Translations under genes and position numbers: made by a program | Notes under the pieces: model-generated | Told to the model about the DNA's origin: nothing | Seen by the model: the letters and a program-made list of their open reading frames with translations, nothing else | The model's database searches: none | Source of the DNA: Allobosea sp. TND4EK4 | GTDB taxonomy: Bacteria > Pseudomonadota > Alphaproteobacteria > Rhizobiales > Beijerinckiaceae | Length of the DNA stretch: 64,000 bases | Direction: 5' to 3' | Assembly (NCBI RefSeq): GCF_900156025.1 | Contig: NZ_FTMO01000005.1 | Location: 124,001-188,000 of the forward strand | Shown: one piece after another, positions 18,980 to 27,028 of the stretch | Position numbering within the stretch: the stretch's first letter is position 1 | How the letters are laid out: each line of letters starts with the position of its first letter

Positions 18980-19033
18980 CGGCCCCTCCCGCGTTAACGC
19001 AGGGGAAGCGTGCGGCCGCCATCTGTGGGCTGG

Positions 19034-19053
19034 TATCCCGGAATCCCGGTATA
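19034..19053. promoter_or_regulatory. Putative lux box upstream of luxI
   Basis: TATCCCGGAATCCCGGTATA is an imperfect 20-bp dyad with 7 of 10 possible pairs (TAT.CCGG....CCGG.ATA). It lies 55 bp upstream of the luxI start and 7 bp after the luxR stop. Size, symmetry and position fit a LuxR-type binding site, but the sequence does not copy any one known box. Confidence 0.6.
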
Positions 19054-19059
19054 TTTGAA

Positions 19060-19791
19060 CTAAAGTGTAATTTCCTGTCGGCGCATGGCCTCGACGACTG
19101 TGTGGGTGCGCCCCCTGACGCTGAGTTTGCGGGCCGCACTCCTGTAGTGAGCCTCGACCGTCTCACCACTGATGCCGAGCCGCTCGGCGACGGCCTGGGT
19201 GTTCCTGCCCAGTGCGAACCAGGTCAGCACCTCGCGTTCTCGCGTCGTCAGGCGCCGGGCCAGCGAGGGTGCAGCGCTGCACGCCTTGGCCTTGCTGTGC
19301 GCATAGATCGACATCAGGTTGATCGCGGCCCTGGCCTCCCTCGTCAGGTCCGGCCGATCTCCCGCCATCGTCACGACGGCCTGAAACCCGTCCTGATTGT
19401 GGATCGGCACGCAAAACCCGTGAACCATCGAGAAATCCCGGGCTCGCTGCATGACCTCGCGCTGATACTTCGTGGCAAGCTCGTCACGGTAGATGTCTGA
19501 CCATGCGAATGGATCGATCGACTGCTTGCAGTGGGCCGCGATCGGGTCGTGGTCAGCAAAGGATCGCGCGACATAGAGATCGAACCAGCCGCTGGGCCAT
19601 CCGTTGATCAGGACGAGGGGATCGATGCGGTCTCCCGTGTCCGGCAAGCCGGTGATCAGGAAAGCGTGATAGCCGAAGGAGGCGAGCTTGTCCCGAAGGG
19701 CACCGACGACGCTTTCCGCGTTCGTCAGCGCGCTGAGCTGCGAGATGAAATCGAGTGCGTCCCGCCCTGTTTCGAAGCGCCGTCCTGGCAT
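19060..19791 (-). CDS. LuxR-family quorum-sensing transcriptional regulator
   Basis: The 243-aa protein has an N-terminal autoinducer-binding domain with the signature WPSGWFDLYVARSFADHDPI (conserved Trp, Tyr and Asp-Pro) and DPFAWSDI. Its C-terminal HTH starts LTTREREVLTWFALGRNTQA, continues VAERLGISGETVEAHYRSAA, and includes the GxTxxAV-like recognition region. Both parts look intact. It is followed by luxI on the same strand, and its start overlaps the end of a small upstream gene by 67 bases. Confidence 0.9.
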   Translation of the reverse strand: MPGRRFETGRDALDFISQLSALTNAESVVGALRDKLASFGYHAFLITGLPDTGDRIDPLVLINGWPSGWFDLYVARSFADHDPIAAHCKQSIDPFAWSDIYRDELATKYQREVMQRARDFSMVHGFCVPIHNQDGFQAVVTMAGDRPDLTREARAAINLMSIYAHSKAKACSAAPSLARRLTTREREVLTWFALGRNTQAVAERLGISGETVEAHYRSAARKLSVRGRTHTVVEAMRRQEITL

Positions 19792-20027
19792 GCTCGCTCC
19801 TGGCCGTTCTGGCCGATTTGATCTCGCGCTCGCTCCAGCGCGGCCTTGAAGTTTTCGTGGAGATTGGACAGCGGCCCTGTATGGACGAGCCTGGCGTAGC
19901 CGCGCTTGATGCAGGCATCGATCTCGGCGGCCGGCACACCCTCGCTCTCCATTGCGAGCACGGCCTGCAGGAGCGCCGTGAGACGCCGATCGAAGGCCGG
20001 CAAACTCTCCAGATCGACGATCACCAC
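19725..20027 (-). CDS. Hypothetical protein upstream of luxR, 100 aa
   Basis: The N-terminal 75 residues look like a compact helical protein (MVIVDLESLPAFDRRLTALL, GVPAAEIDACIKRGYARLV). The last 25 residues overlap the luxR start and are low-complexity. It may be the first gene of the luxR-luxI unit. A small helical antiactivator of LuxR (TraM or QseM type) would fit the size and place, but I see no specific similarity. Function unknown. Confidence 0.5.
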   Translation of the reverse strand: MVIVDLESLPAFDRRLTALLQAVLAMESEGVPAAEIDACIKRGYARLVHTGPLSNLHENFKAALERARDQIGQNGQERACQDGASKQGGTHSISSRSSAR

Positions 20028-20203
20028 CTGACGATCACCCGTTCGACTTCCCAGCCTTCCGGATCAAGTCACGCCTCGGACCGATTGACAACGGCAGATC
20101 GTGAAATGCCAGCTCAAGTCATCCTAAGGCCACGCTTCCGCGCGGGGGGGGGCGGCGATGCGCTCCAAGGCTCGATGTGGTGCGCCCGTGGAGCGAGCAG
20201 GGC

Positions 20204-20458
20204 TCACAGCGCCCGGATCTGCTCCTCGAATTCCTCCGGGATCGCACCATGGCGCGCCAGGACCTCGAGCGCCGCCACCTCGCCGGTCTCGTCGTCGGCC
20301 GAGACATGGATGACCGCGACGCCCTCGGCCGTTCTCCCCAGCCTTTCGCCGTCCATCAGGGCATGGTGCTTCGTCTTGGCCGGCACGCGCTGGCCGGGCA
20401 CGAGCCGCTTCCGGTGCGTCTTGAACGGCTGGAGGAAGAAGGTGTCGACGTTAGCCAC
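20204..20458 (-). CDS. Hypothetical protein, 84 aa
   Basis: The product begins MANVDTFFLQPFKTHRKRLV, has basic residues in the first half and an acidic C-terminal helix (TGEVAALEVLARHGAIPEEF). The phrase AEGVAVIHVSADDETGEVA suggests a small alpha/beta fold. No family is recognised. It is divergent from the next gene, with about 60 bp of promoter space. Confidence 0.5.
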   Translation of the reverse strand: MANVDTFFLQPFKTHRKRLVPGQRVPAKTKHHALMDGERLGRTAEGVAVIHVSADDETGEVAALEVLARHGAIPEEFEEQIRAL

Positions 20459-20517
20459 GGCTTGACTCCCGAGAGCGATTTGTTCTCATTCCGTTCTCAT
20501 AACCGAGAGCGCAGCCG

Positions 20518-20748
20518 ATGTCAGCCCAGCAAGCCGAGCCGTCCGCAGAAGACACCACAATCGATGCCGAAATCACGGGCGTGATCGCCGACCTGCTGGA
20601 AGAGCACGGCTCGGAAATGGCCGCGCTGCGGGCCCTCGCCCACGATTTCATCGTGCTGATGGCGGATGCCGATCGCTCGGTCTCGCGCGGCTATCTGCGC
20701 GGGCTGTTCTCGCAGGGCGCCCGGCCGGTCCGCGAGCCGGACGCGTGA
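20518..20748 (+). CDS. Hypothetical protein, 76 aa
   Basis: An acidic helical protein (TTIDAEITGVIADLLEEHGS, then EMAALRALAHDFIVLMADAD). It begins at the ATG at 20518 and overlaps the next gene by four bases (GTGA), which supports both as one translated pair. No family is recognised. Confidence 0.55.
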   Translation: MSAQQAEPSAEDTTIDAEITGVIADLLEEHGSEMAALRALAHDFIVLMADADRSVSRGYLRGLFSQGARPVREPDA

Positions 20749-21128
20749 GCGAGCCGCCGGGCCCGCACACCACGCTGGAGTTCTATCCCTGGATCGTGGT
20801 GCGCTTCCGCTGTACGCGCTGCCGGCGCTATGGCGATGCGAGGCTGGCAAAGCTGGCCGAGAAGTTCGGATCGCAGGAGACGATGGCAGAGCTGATCGCG
20901 CGCTTCCATGCGACCTGCCCGGGCCGGCCGACGACGAAAAGCGGCCGCATCGTCCACGATCGCGACATGGCCTGCGGCGGCTATTGCCCCGATCTCGCGA
21001 CCAATCCACCGCCGGACCTGCCGCCCCGCATGCGCAGCTTCACCTTGATCAAGGGCGGGGCCGGAGACATGCTGCCGGGCGAGGCAGCGCCAGCAGAGCG
21101 CCGCCGGCGGGTTGGCGGAGACGAGTGA
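20745..21128 (+). CDS. Hypothetical protein with cysteine pairs, 127 aa
   Basis: It starts with GTG inside the stop of the previous gene. The N-terminal part has FRCTRCRRYGDARLAKLAEK, with a CxxC pair, and cysteines follow at ATCPG and ACGGYCPD, so a zinc ribbon is plausible. The C-terminus is basic. Similar small Cys-containing proteins occur on alphaproteobacterial prophages, but I cannot name a family. Confidence 0.55.
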   Translation: MSEPPGPHTTLEFYPWIVVRFRCTRCRRYGDARLAKLAEKFGSQETMAELIARFHATCPGRPTTKSGRIVHDRDMACGGYCPDLATNPPPDLPPRMRSFTLIKGGAGDMLPGEAAPAERRRRVGGDE

Positions 21129-21221
21129 CGGCTGGGCGCCACAAGCTGCCCCACGGCTGTCGCCGAAAGCCGGACGCTGGACGCGCTCAACCGACTTCGC
21201 GCACCTCGCAGACCCGCCGCG

Positions 21222-21380
21222 ATGCCAGCCATCGCGCCGTCAGGCCAGTTCGGACCCAGGATCGTCGTGATGTCGGGCCGGATCATGCCGAGGGCAGGCA
21301 AACTTTCGGACCGCGTCCGCTTCATCCCGAAGCCGTACCGGCCCGCGCCGATTGAGGAAGCCTTGCGTCAGGCAGCCTAG
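21222..21380 (+). CDS. Possible small protein, 52 aa
   Basis: A short frame from ATG 21222 ends in the well-formed segment KLSDRVRFIPKPYRPAPIEE, then ALRQAA, with the stop at 21380 overlapping the end of the converging kinase gene by four bases. An internal ATG (MSGRIMPRAGK) at 21270 is a second start option. It is basic and of unknown function; reality is uncertain. Confidence 0.35.
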   Translation: MPAIAPSGQFGPRIVVMSGRIMPRAGKLSDRVRFIPKPYRPAPIEEALRQAA

Positions 21381-22471
21381 TACTTCGCCCTACCGACAAG
21401 CTTGAACCGAACGCCTTCCGGCCTAAAGTCCAGGTGGCCCTCGCCTTCGAAGTAGGCCGCCACGATCCGCTCGATCAGCTTCGAGCCGAAACCACGATTG
21501 GAGGGCGGCGCAACAGGCGGTCCGTCGTTCTCGATCCACTCGAAAACGAACGCGCCGCCGGGCCGCGCCCACTTCATCGCCACCCGACCGGTCTCGCCGG
21601 ACAGAGCGCCGTACTTGATAGCATTGGTGGCCAGTTCGTGGATCGCGAGCGATAGTCCCAGAGCCTCTTGGGGGGTTAGCTTGTCGCCGTCGCCGGCGAC
21701 GTCAATGCGATGCTCGGCATGCCGGTGCGGCATCATCGCAGCATCGACGACCTCCTTAACGTCGGCCTCGGTGAAGTTCGTCTGCGTGAGGATGTTCTGC
21801 GCCCTCGCCAAAGCTTCAAGACGCGCGCTGATGGCAACTTGGCCTTCCTCGATCGAGGATGCGTTCCGCAGGGTCTGGCTGACGATCGCCTGCACGATGG
21901 CAAGCGTATTTTTCATCCGGTGCGCGAGTTCAAGGTTGAGCACCCGCTGTGCTTCCTCGGCACTCTTCGCCCGCGTAATGTCGGATGCCGCGCCCATCCA
22001 GCTGACGATAGCGCCAGTCTCGTCGAACAGGGGAACAGCTCGCGACAGAGCCCATCCGACCGTGCCGTCCGCGCGATTGACCTTGTGTTCGATATTGTAC
22101 GTGTCGCGTTGCTCTATCGAGCGATGTATCTCGGCGCGGACGAGGTCCCGATGCTCCTCCGGAATGTACTCTTCGAGCCAGTTGCGGTTTCCGCTCGCGC
22201 TATCGGGAATGAAGCCGCCGCCCTGGAGCTGATCCAGGACGCTCCAGTCGCCGTTCAACCGGTAACGAACTTCGGATGACGAGCGAATAAGCGCGTCCAG
22301 GATCGCGGTGGCTTCCTCCAGTTCCCGGCGGTTCGACTTGCGAAGTGCTTCCAGTGCCTCTTCCTGTTCCGCGCATCGCGCCAGGAGCTGCGCGATCTCG
22401 GCCGGATCGCTTACGGCGAGCGTGCTGTCAGTCAAGAGGTTGCTGCTTTTCGCGCGGGAAAGAGAGTCCAC
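21377..22471 (-). CDS. HWE-family sensor histidine kinase with PAS domain
   Basis: The 364-aa cytosolic kinase has a short coiled region, a PAS/PAC domain at about 66-167 (ending SWMGAASDITRAK), the phospho-acceptor block LNLELAHRMKNTLAIVQAIV with His184, and an ATPase domain with LSLAIHELATNAIKYGALSG and the WxE motif (FEWIENDGPP) that names the HWE group. No membrane segment or response regulator is adjacent. It may respond to light or redox, as some PAS-HWE kinases do, but the ligand is not visible. The GTG start at 22469-22471 is uncertain. Confidence 0.88.
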   Translation of the reverse strand: MDSLSRAKSSNLLTDSTLAVSDPAEIAQLLARCAEQEEALEALRKSNRRELEEATAILDALIRSSSEVRYRLNGDWSVLDQLQGGGFIPDSASGNRNWLEEYIPEEHRDLVRAEIHRSIEQRDTYNIEHKVNRADGTVGWALSRAVPLFDETGAIVSWMGAASDITRAKSAEEAQRVLNLELAHRMKNTLAIVQAIVSQTLRNASSIEEGQVAISARLEALARAQNILTQTNFTEADVKEVVDAAMMPHRHAEHRIDVAGDGDKLTPQEALGLSLAIHELATNAIKYGALSGETGRVAMKWARPGGAFVFEWIENDGPPVAPPSNRGFGSKLIERIVAAYFEGEGHLDFRPEGVRFKLVGRAKY

Positions 22472-22662
22472 ATTTTACCGGGCGAGTCTGACGATGTCAC
22501 CTTGCAGCGTGGCCTCCCGCTGCGGATCGATCGCCGTCCAGCCTCGCGGGTGAATTTTGCCGGCACGACCTTCGCCGTGCGGCTTTGCCCTACAGCGGAC
22601 TCTGGGAGTGTCTGCTAGGGCCAACGGCAGACACATCGAGCAACAGCCGCTAGCATAGCGAA

Positions 22663-23388
22663 ATGTGCAACCTCTACAGCCACACCCGCAACGTCGATGC
22701 GATGCGGAAGCTTTTTGCTGCCTTCGACGTGATGGCGCAGGTGGTGCCTCAGCCGGGGATATTCCCCGACTATGAAGCGCCGATCATCCGGAACGAGGGC
22801 GAAGGCCCGCCGCGGCTGACGATGACGCGCTGGGGCATGCCGTCGTCGAAGAAGGCGATCCTCGACGCAGCGACCAAGCGGGCCGACAAGCTGCGGGCGA
22901 AGGGGAAGCCGGTCGACTTCGACGAACTGCTGAAGATGGAGCCGGACGGCGGCACGACCAACGTCCGCAACACCTCGAGCTCGCACTGGAAACGCTGGCT
23001 CGGCGTCGAGAGCCGTTGCCTCGTCCCCTTCACCTCCTTCAGCGAATTCGACTGGGGCTCGAAGCAGGACATCTGGTTCGCCTTCGGGGAGGAGCGGCCG
23101 ACCGCGTTCTTCGCCGGCATCTGGGCGCCGCAATGGACCAGCGTGCGCAAGATCAAGACCGGCCTGGAGACGATCGACCTCTATGGCTTCCTGACGACAG
23201 AGCCGAATGCTGAGGTCGGTGCCGTCCACCCCAAGGCCATGCCGGTGATCCTGACCACACCGGAAGACTGCGAGACCTGGATGACGGCGCCGTGGGATGT
23301 CGCGAAGGAGCTGCAGCGCCCGCTTCCGGATGGTTCGCTCGATGTCGTGGCGCGGGGCGTGAAGAATGATGGCGAGTCGCTCGGCTAG
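22663..23388 (+). CDS. SRAP-domain protein (SOS response-associated, HMCES/YedK family)
   Basis: SRAP proteins form a covalent thiazolidine link to abasic sites in single-stranded DNA through Cys2 and shield them. Here the invariant Cys2 (MCNLYSHT) is present, as are the DNA-contact block TNVRNTSS (N100-N103), the catalytic-position Glu128 in FTSFSEFDW and His189 in [11 protein letters not shown]. The 241-aa length is normal. Mobile elements often carry SRAP genes. It converges on the DUF4236 gene, overlapping by four bases. Confidence 0.92.
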   Translation: MCNLYSHTRNVDAMRKLFAAFDVMAQVVPQPGIFPDYEAPIIRNEGEGPPRLTMTRWGMPSSKKAILDAATKRADKLRAKGKPVDFDELLKMEPDGGTTNVRNTSSSHWKRWLGVESRCLVPFTSFSEFDWGSKQDIWFAFGEERPTAFFAGIWAPQWTSVRKIKTGLETIDLYGFLTTEPNAEVGAVHPKAMPVILTTPEDCETWMTAPWDVAKELQRPLPDGSLDVVARGVKNDGESLG

Positions 23389-23879
23389 CGAGCCCTCGCC
23401 TCGGCCATCAGTTCCCTCAAGAGCTCCTCGATCTTCTCGTCGCTGAACTGATCGATCGCTTCCGGCCCGCCGGGAGGGCCGCTCGGCCGAAATCCGTTGG
23501 CGATCAGAAGCTGGTTGAAGCGCGGAATGGCTGCCTTAAGGACCTCTCGTCGCACTTCAGGAGGTTGCTCCAGAACCCGATCGACCGTCAGCCTCGGCAG
23601 ACGCATTTGGCCGGCTTGAGTCAGCGCCTCGTGCAGCAGGGCCTGAGGGACCGTCGTTGATGGCGGCTTTTCCTGATGAGCTTCAGCTGCGGTTGCGACG
23701 GCGTAGCTCAAGCCGGTACCGGGCAGTGATGCCGTAATGCGCTTCGTGGGTGAGCCGCCGAAAAGCCGGAACGAGAGGGATAGAGGCGACCCACCAACCT
23801 GGCCTCGCACTCCGCGATGCGAGAGGTTCAAGCGGAACCCTGGAAAGATCCTCAAGGACTTGCGCCACCGAAAGCCCAT
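23385..23879 (-). CDS. DUF4236 domain protein
   Basis: The N-terminus [20 protein letters not shown], followed by [10 protein letters not shown] and then [10 protein letters not shown], is the DUF4236 signature (basic strands ending in PGTGLSY). The C-terminal 90 residues are helical ([39 protein letters not shown]) and not part of that domain. DUF4236 proteins are small, widespread in bacteria and phages, and of unknown role. Confidence 0.75.
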   Translation of the reverse strand: MGFRWRKSLRIFPGFRLNLSHRGVRGQVGGSPLSLSFRLFGGSPTKRITASLPGTGLSYAVATAAEAHQEKPPSTTVPQALLHEALTQAGQMRLPRLTVDRVLEQPPEVRREVLKAAIPRFNQLLIANGFRPSGPPGGPEAIDQFSDEKIEELLRELMAEARAR

Positions 23880-23944
23880 CTCTCACACGCCCGTCAAGAT
23901 CCACCTCGGCCCGTATCAGCCGATCGTCGTCCACAAAACGAAAA

Positions 23945-24421
23945 CTACTGCTCGGCGCGCAGTCGAGCGCCAACGATCTTATCGATCTCGGCGGCGCTGA
24001 AAGCGCCGGGTGGGGGCTGCTGACCTAGACCGACTTTTATGATGCGGACGTAGGCGTCCTGGCCGGGCTTCACGACCGTTTCACTGTAGCCAGGACTGGT
24101 CGTAATGAAGGCAGAATTGCCGATGCGATTTACAGTCGAGGTTCCGGGCGTGGTGATGATGCCAACCGAAGCTTGGTCTTGAGATCCAGCTATCACGAAA
24201 TGCGTGCCGCCTTGGGCGAGCGTCAGCTCGGCCGACTTCAGCAGCACGAAGTCCTGAACTCGCGAGGAAGCGGTGTAGCCATTTCCACGGGCGACCACCC
24301 TCCAGATATCTGATGTTACCTGCTCTGCCTTGACGCCGCCCGCATACCCCATTTCCCCGTATTTGGTCGCGCAGGATGCTAGGGCCACGCTCAACGCGGC
24401 GACCATCACGAGCTTCTTCAT
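23945..24421 (-). CDS. Lipoprotein of the CC0125/CC1285 type
   Basis: The signal peptide MKKLVMVAALSVALASCATK has a lipobox ending at Cys17, so the mature protein should be lipid-anchored. The body (YGGVKAEQ-like GGVKAEQVTSDIWRVVARGN, DFVLLKSAELTLAQGGTHFV) matches a family of short alphaproteobacterial lipoproteins (CC0125/CC1285-like) in which a GN(G/A)YT motif and an AELT helix recur. The role is unknown. Length 158 aa is normal. Confidence 0.75.
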   Translation of the reverse strand: MKKLVMVAALSVALASCATKYGEMGYAGGVKAEQVTSDIWRVVARGNGYTASSRVQDFVLLKSAELTLAQGGTHFVIAGSQDQASVGIITTPGTSTVNRIGNSAFITTSPGYSETVVKPGQDAYVRIIKVGLGQQPPPGAFSAAEIDKIVGARLRAEQ

Positions 24422-24536
24422 TTTCCCCTCCAGACTCGACCTTCAGATCAGCACACGCATGGCGCGCCAGTCGAGTCGGCCTTTCGCCTATGGCTAAACG
24501 CTCATGGACTAATGACGGCGTCGCGGGCTGCGGCTC

Positions 24537-24842
24537 TCACGGTCGCTGCAGGAACCGGATCGCGGGCCGGCTGCTGCCGTCCCGCTTCTGCCGGAGGTCG
24601 CCGCGGACTTTCTCCTGCCCCTCCGTGTGCTCGGGCGCCCCAACCGCGACGCTCTCTGAGGTGCAGTGGGTCCTGGGAGGGGAGCCACAGACGCGGCCGA
24701 GTTGGCCCCAACCGACGCATCGGCCATTCGGGCCGCGGTAGCCAGGTCCGCCACGCGACCCGCAGCCCGAAGCGGCCTCTACATCGTACCCTGCCAGGGT
24801 AAGGGACGCGGCGAGAAGCCCTACCCTCGCCAGCCGGCGCAT
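24537..24842 (-). CDS. Small secreted protein with CGSRGGPGYRGPNGRCVGW motif
   Basis: A signal peptide (MRRLARVGLLAASLTLAGYD) is followed by the motif CGSRGGPGYRGPNGRCVGW near residues 26-45. The next gene upstream has the same motif, so the two are tandem paralogues. The C-terminal 55 residues look unconserved, and a shorter product is possible. The two cysteines could form a disulfide. Function unknown. Confidence 0.55.
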   Translation of the reverse strand: MRRLARVGLLAASLTLAGYDVEAASGCGSRGGPGYRGPNGRCVGWGQLGRVCGSPPRTHCTSESVAVGAPEHTEGQEKVRGDLRQKRDGSSRPAIRFLQRP

Positions 24843-25030
24843 TTGCCATTGGCCTTCCGGTAGCCGGGGCCGCCCTTCGATCCGCAGCCTCCGCGGGCCA
24901 GTTGGAACGCCTCAGCCGTAATCGCGACGGCGGTCTCCCTCACCTGCTGGGTCGGCGCCGATGCCTGTACCGGCATCGCGATCCAAGCGGTTACGGCCAC
25001 AGCTGCCAAACGGTAGATCATGTGCATCAT
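24821..25030 (-). CDS. Small secreted protein with CGSKGGPGYRKANGKCAGW motif
   Basis: The 69-aa product has a signal peptide (MIYRLAAVAVTAWIAMPVQA) and ends with CGSKGGPGYRKANGKCAGW, the same C-terminal motif as the following gene. The two genes overlap by 22 bases on the same strand, so they are one unit. ATG codons at 25030, 25027 and 25021 are all possible starts. Function unknown. Confidence 0.6.
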   Translation of the reverse strand: MMHMIYRLAAVAVTAWIAMPVQASAPTQQVRETAVAITAEAFQLARGGCGSKGGPGYRKANGKCAGWRG

Positions 25031-25044
25031 TCCCTCCCGCGGGT

Positions 25045-26124
25045 TTACTCCGCCATCCCGATCATCTGCCGGGCAGCAGCGCTGGCGTTCGTCAGCGCCT
25101 TCTCCCGCTCCTTCGCCAGGTCGCCATCCTTAGCCGCCAGGAAGGAAGCTCGTGCCGCGGCCTCAATCTCCGGCCGGCAGAGCTCCAGCATGCCCTCGTA
25201 GAGCTTCCGCTGCTCGATGAACTTGCCATTGCGGGCCGCGGCGAAGGTCGACAGGCACTCCCGGAGATCCTTCGGCAGCGCTGCCGCAGCGCTACCGACA
25301 TTGCTCGGAGATGGAGCGGGTTGTGGGGTGACTGCCGCTGGCGTCGTGGGGTTAGGGGCCGCCTGAGGGCGACCACCCTGCCCGGCCTTCAACTGCACCG
25401 CATTGGTGACCACGTTGTTCCGGACGACCTTCCGCAGCTCCTCGCGCAGGTCGGGCTCGGCCGCCGCCGAATAGTTTTGCCCCATCCTTGTGCGGACGAG
25501 GTCGACCCGGGCCTGAAGCGCGTCATCGATCTCCTTCCGGCAGATCGTCATCGCGGCAGTGGAGAGAACCTCTGCGGTCTCTGACGATGAAATGAGCTTT
25601 CCCAACTGGTCGGTGGTGCAATCATATGCCCTGTCACGGAGGGTGTCGGCCGCTCGCTCGAGCCTTTCGATATTCTGCTGCCGCTCGACCTCGCGCCGGG
25701 CCTGTTCCGCCCTGGCGGCGGCCTCGGCCTGGTCCAAAGCAGCGATGCGGCGATCCATGTCCGGCTGCAGCCTTGACCGCACCGCCCTGGGCAGGTCGTC
25801 GCTATAGGCCCCCTTCACGAACACCAAGCCGGTGCCGGATCCATGTAGATTGTCGTGCGCCACTGCGATCTCGACCAGAGCATTGGTGCAGGCACGCCAG
25901 CCTTCGGCGATCATTGGGCCGAGGTTGTTTTGCCGGTAGCCATTCACGACGTCAGGGTGACGCGCCGCCTCCCGGGCGATGCAATCTGTGGCTGCCCTGA
26001 TGGTCGGCAACAGCAGGCGGCGCTTCTGCTGCTCAGTCATCTGAGCCCACGCGCTCGAGGCAGCGAGACCTGCTGCCGCTATCAGAGCGATACGCGCCGA
26101 CCACATTTGCCACGACCTCGACAC
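25045..26124 (-). CDS. Hypothetical exported coiled-coil protein, 359 aa
   Basis: A signal peptide (MWSARIALIAAAGLAASSAW, then AQ) precedes a long helical body. Residues about 130-165 are a charged coiled coil (AAARAEQARREVERQQNIER), followed by a Pro/Ala-rich linker near 255-285 and a C-terminal helical part with two cysteines (LRECLST, LELCRPEIE). Four other cysteines occur in the body. It lies just upstream of the two small secreted genes on the same strand and may share a transcript. No family is recognised. Confidence 0.6.
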   Translation of the reverse strand: MSRSWQMWSARIALIAAAGLAASSAWAQMTEQQKRRLLLPTIRAATDCIAREAARHPDVVNGYRQNNLGPMIAEGWRACTNALVEIAVAHDNLHGSGTGLVFVKGAYSDDLPRAVRSRLQPDMDRRIAALDQAEAAARAEQARREVERQQNIERLERAADTLRDRAYDCTTDQLGKLISSSETAEVLSTAAMTICRKEIDDALQARVDLVRTRMGQNYSAAAEPDLREELRKVVRNNVVTNAVQLKAGQGGRPQAAPNPTTPAAVTPQPAPSPSNVGSAAAALPKDLRECLSTFAAARNGKFIEQRKLYEGMLELCRPEIEAAARASFLAAKDGDLAKEREKALTNASAAARQMIGMAE

Positions 26125-26294
26125 AATCGCTCAACTAAAGCGCGAGAATGGGGACGTGACAAGCGGCTTGGTCACGTCGGGAGTAGCGGTCCCCTCCATC
26201 TACTCGGGCAGGGCTGTCGAAGACATGGCCGCGGCTAGGGTCGCTGCTAGCTGGCACGCCGCTTCGAGCAAGCTCGCACGCGACGCCCCAGAAC

Positions 26295-26579
26295 TCATCG
26301 TTCCCAGGGCTTTTTCGCGGGGCCCTTCAGCGCGAAAAGCTGCCTAAGTAACCGGGTTTTGCGCGCGAACGCCACTGGCGAAAGGCCGTCGCTTTCTCGC
26401 GGGATCCATAATCTGCCCCCGCGGGCTCGGTTATACTTAGGACTAAAGTCCTCGATTTGCTCACTCGAGTAGTAGACGCGACCCGCAGTTGAGATTGGCG
26501 CGATCCGCCCATCGGCGACATAGCGCTGGAGGGTTCGCGTGGAGATGCCGCAGAGTCGAGCGAACTCGGTCTGGTTCAA
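26295..26579 (-). CDS. HTH DNA-binding protein (MerR/HTH_17 type)
   Basis: The N-terminus NQTEFARLCGISTRTLQRYV, then ADGRIAPISTAGRVYYSSEQ, is a winged-helix of the MerR/excisionase superfamily, in which the wing reads a single site. The 94-aa length suits an excisionase, terminase Nu1-like protein or small repressor. Its ATG overlaps the stop of the XRE gene by four bases (ATGA), so both are coupled. Confidence 0.7.
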   Translation of the reverse strand: MNQTEFARLCGISTRTLQRYVADGRIAPISTAGRVYYSSEQIEDFSPKYNRARGGRLWIPRESDGLSPVAFARKTRLLRQLFALKGPAKKPWER

Positions 26580-26980
26580 GATTCTTTTTTTTCGACGGGC
26601 TTGGCAGCACCGACCAGCTTGAGAATATCGAGAGCGACGTCGTAAGGCAGCACCAGATCCATCGTGAGACGGTAAGATCCGTCGGGCTGGGCCACCAGGT
26701 TGGGGCCAGACTGTGACGCCTCCACCTTAGCCGGAATCAACTCCTGCGGCGGAATCTCTAGGACAGCAGCGAGCGCTTGAACAACCTCCGGGCGCGGCAG
26801 GTTTTGGCCCGACTCGTAGCGAGACATGCTGGCTCGGTCCAACTTGACGTCGTTGGTCAGCATAGCCCTGACGCGGCGGGTGAGCTCAGCCTGGTTGAGG
26901 CCTAGCTCTTGTCGCCGCCGGGCCAACGTCTGCGCAAACCGCATCGCCCTCAAGCGGTCGTCCTGACTCTTCATGCCCAA
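26576..26980 (-). CDS. XRE-family transcriptional regulator
   Basis: The 134-aa protein has an HTH_3 domain at about 15-75 (QELGLNQAELTRRVRAMLTN ... SMSRYESGQNLPRPEVVQAL) and a C-terminal strand-helix part (YRLTMDLVLPYDVALDILKL). It is likely a repressor of the phage-like genes or of its own operon. It is co-translated with the next HTH gene, an arrangement resembling a lysogeny-type switch. Confidence 0.78.
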   Translation of the reverse strand: MGMKSQDDRLRAMRFAQTLARRRQELGLNQAELTRRVRAMLTNDVKLDRASMSRYESGQNLPRPEVVQALAAVLEIPPQELIPAKVEASQSGPNLVAQPDGSYRLTMDLVLPYDVALDILKLVGAAKPVEKKES

Positions 26981-27028
26981 GCGCCTCGCGTGACCGTTGA
27001 AAACGGTTACGCAAGCTGTGCATGAAAT

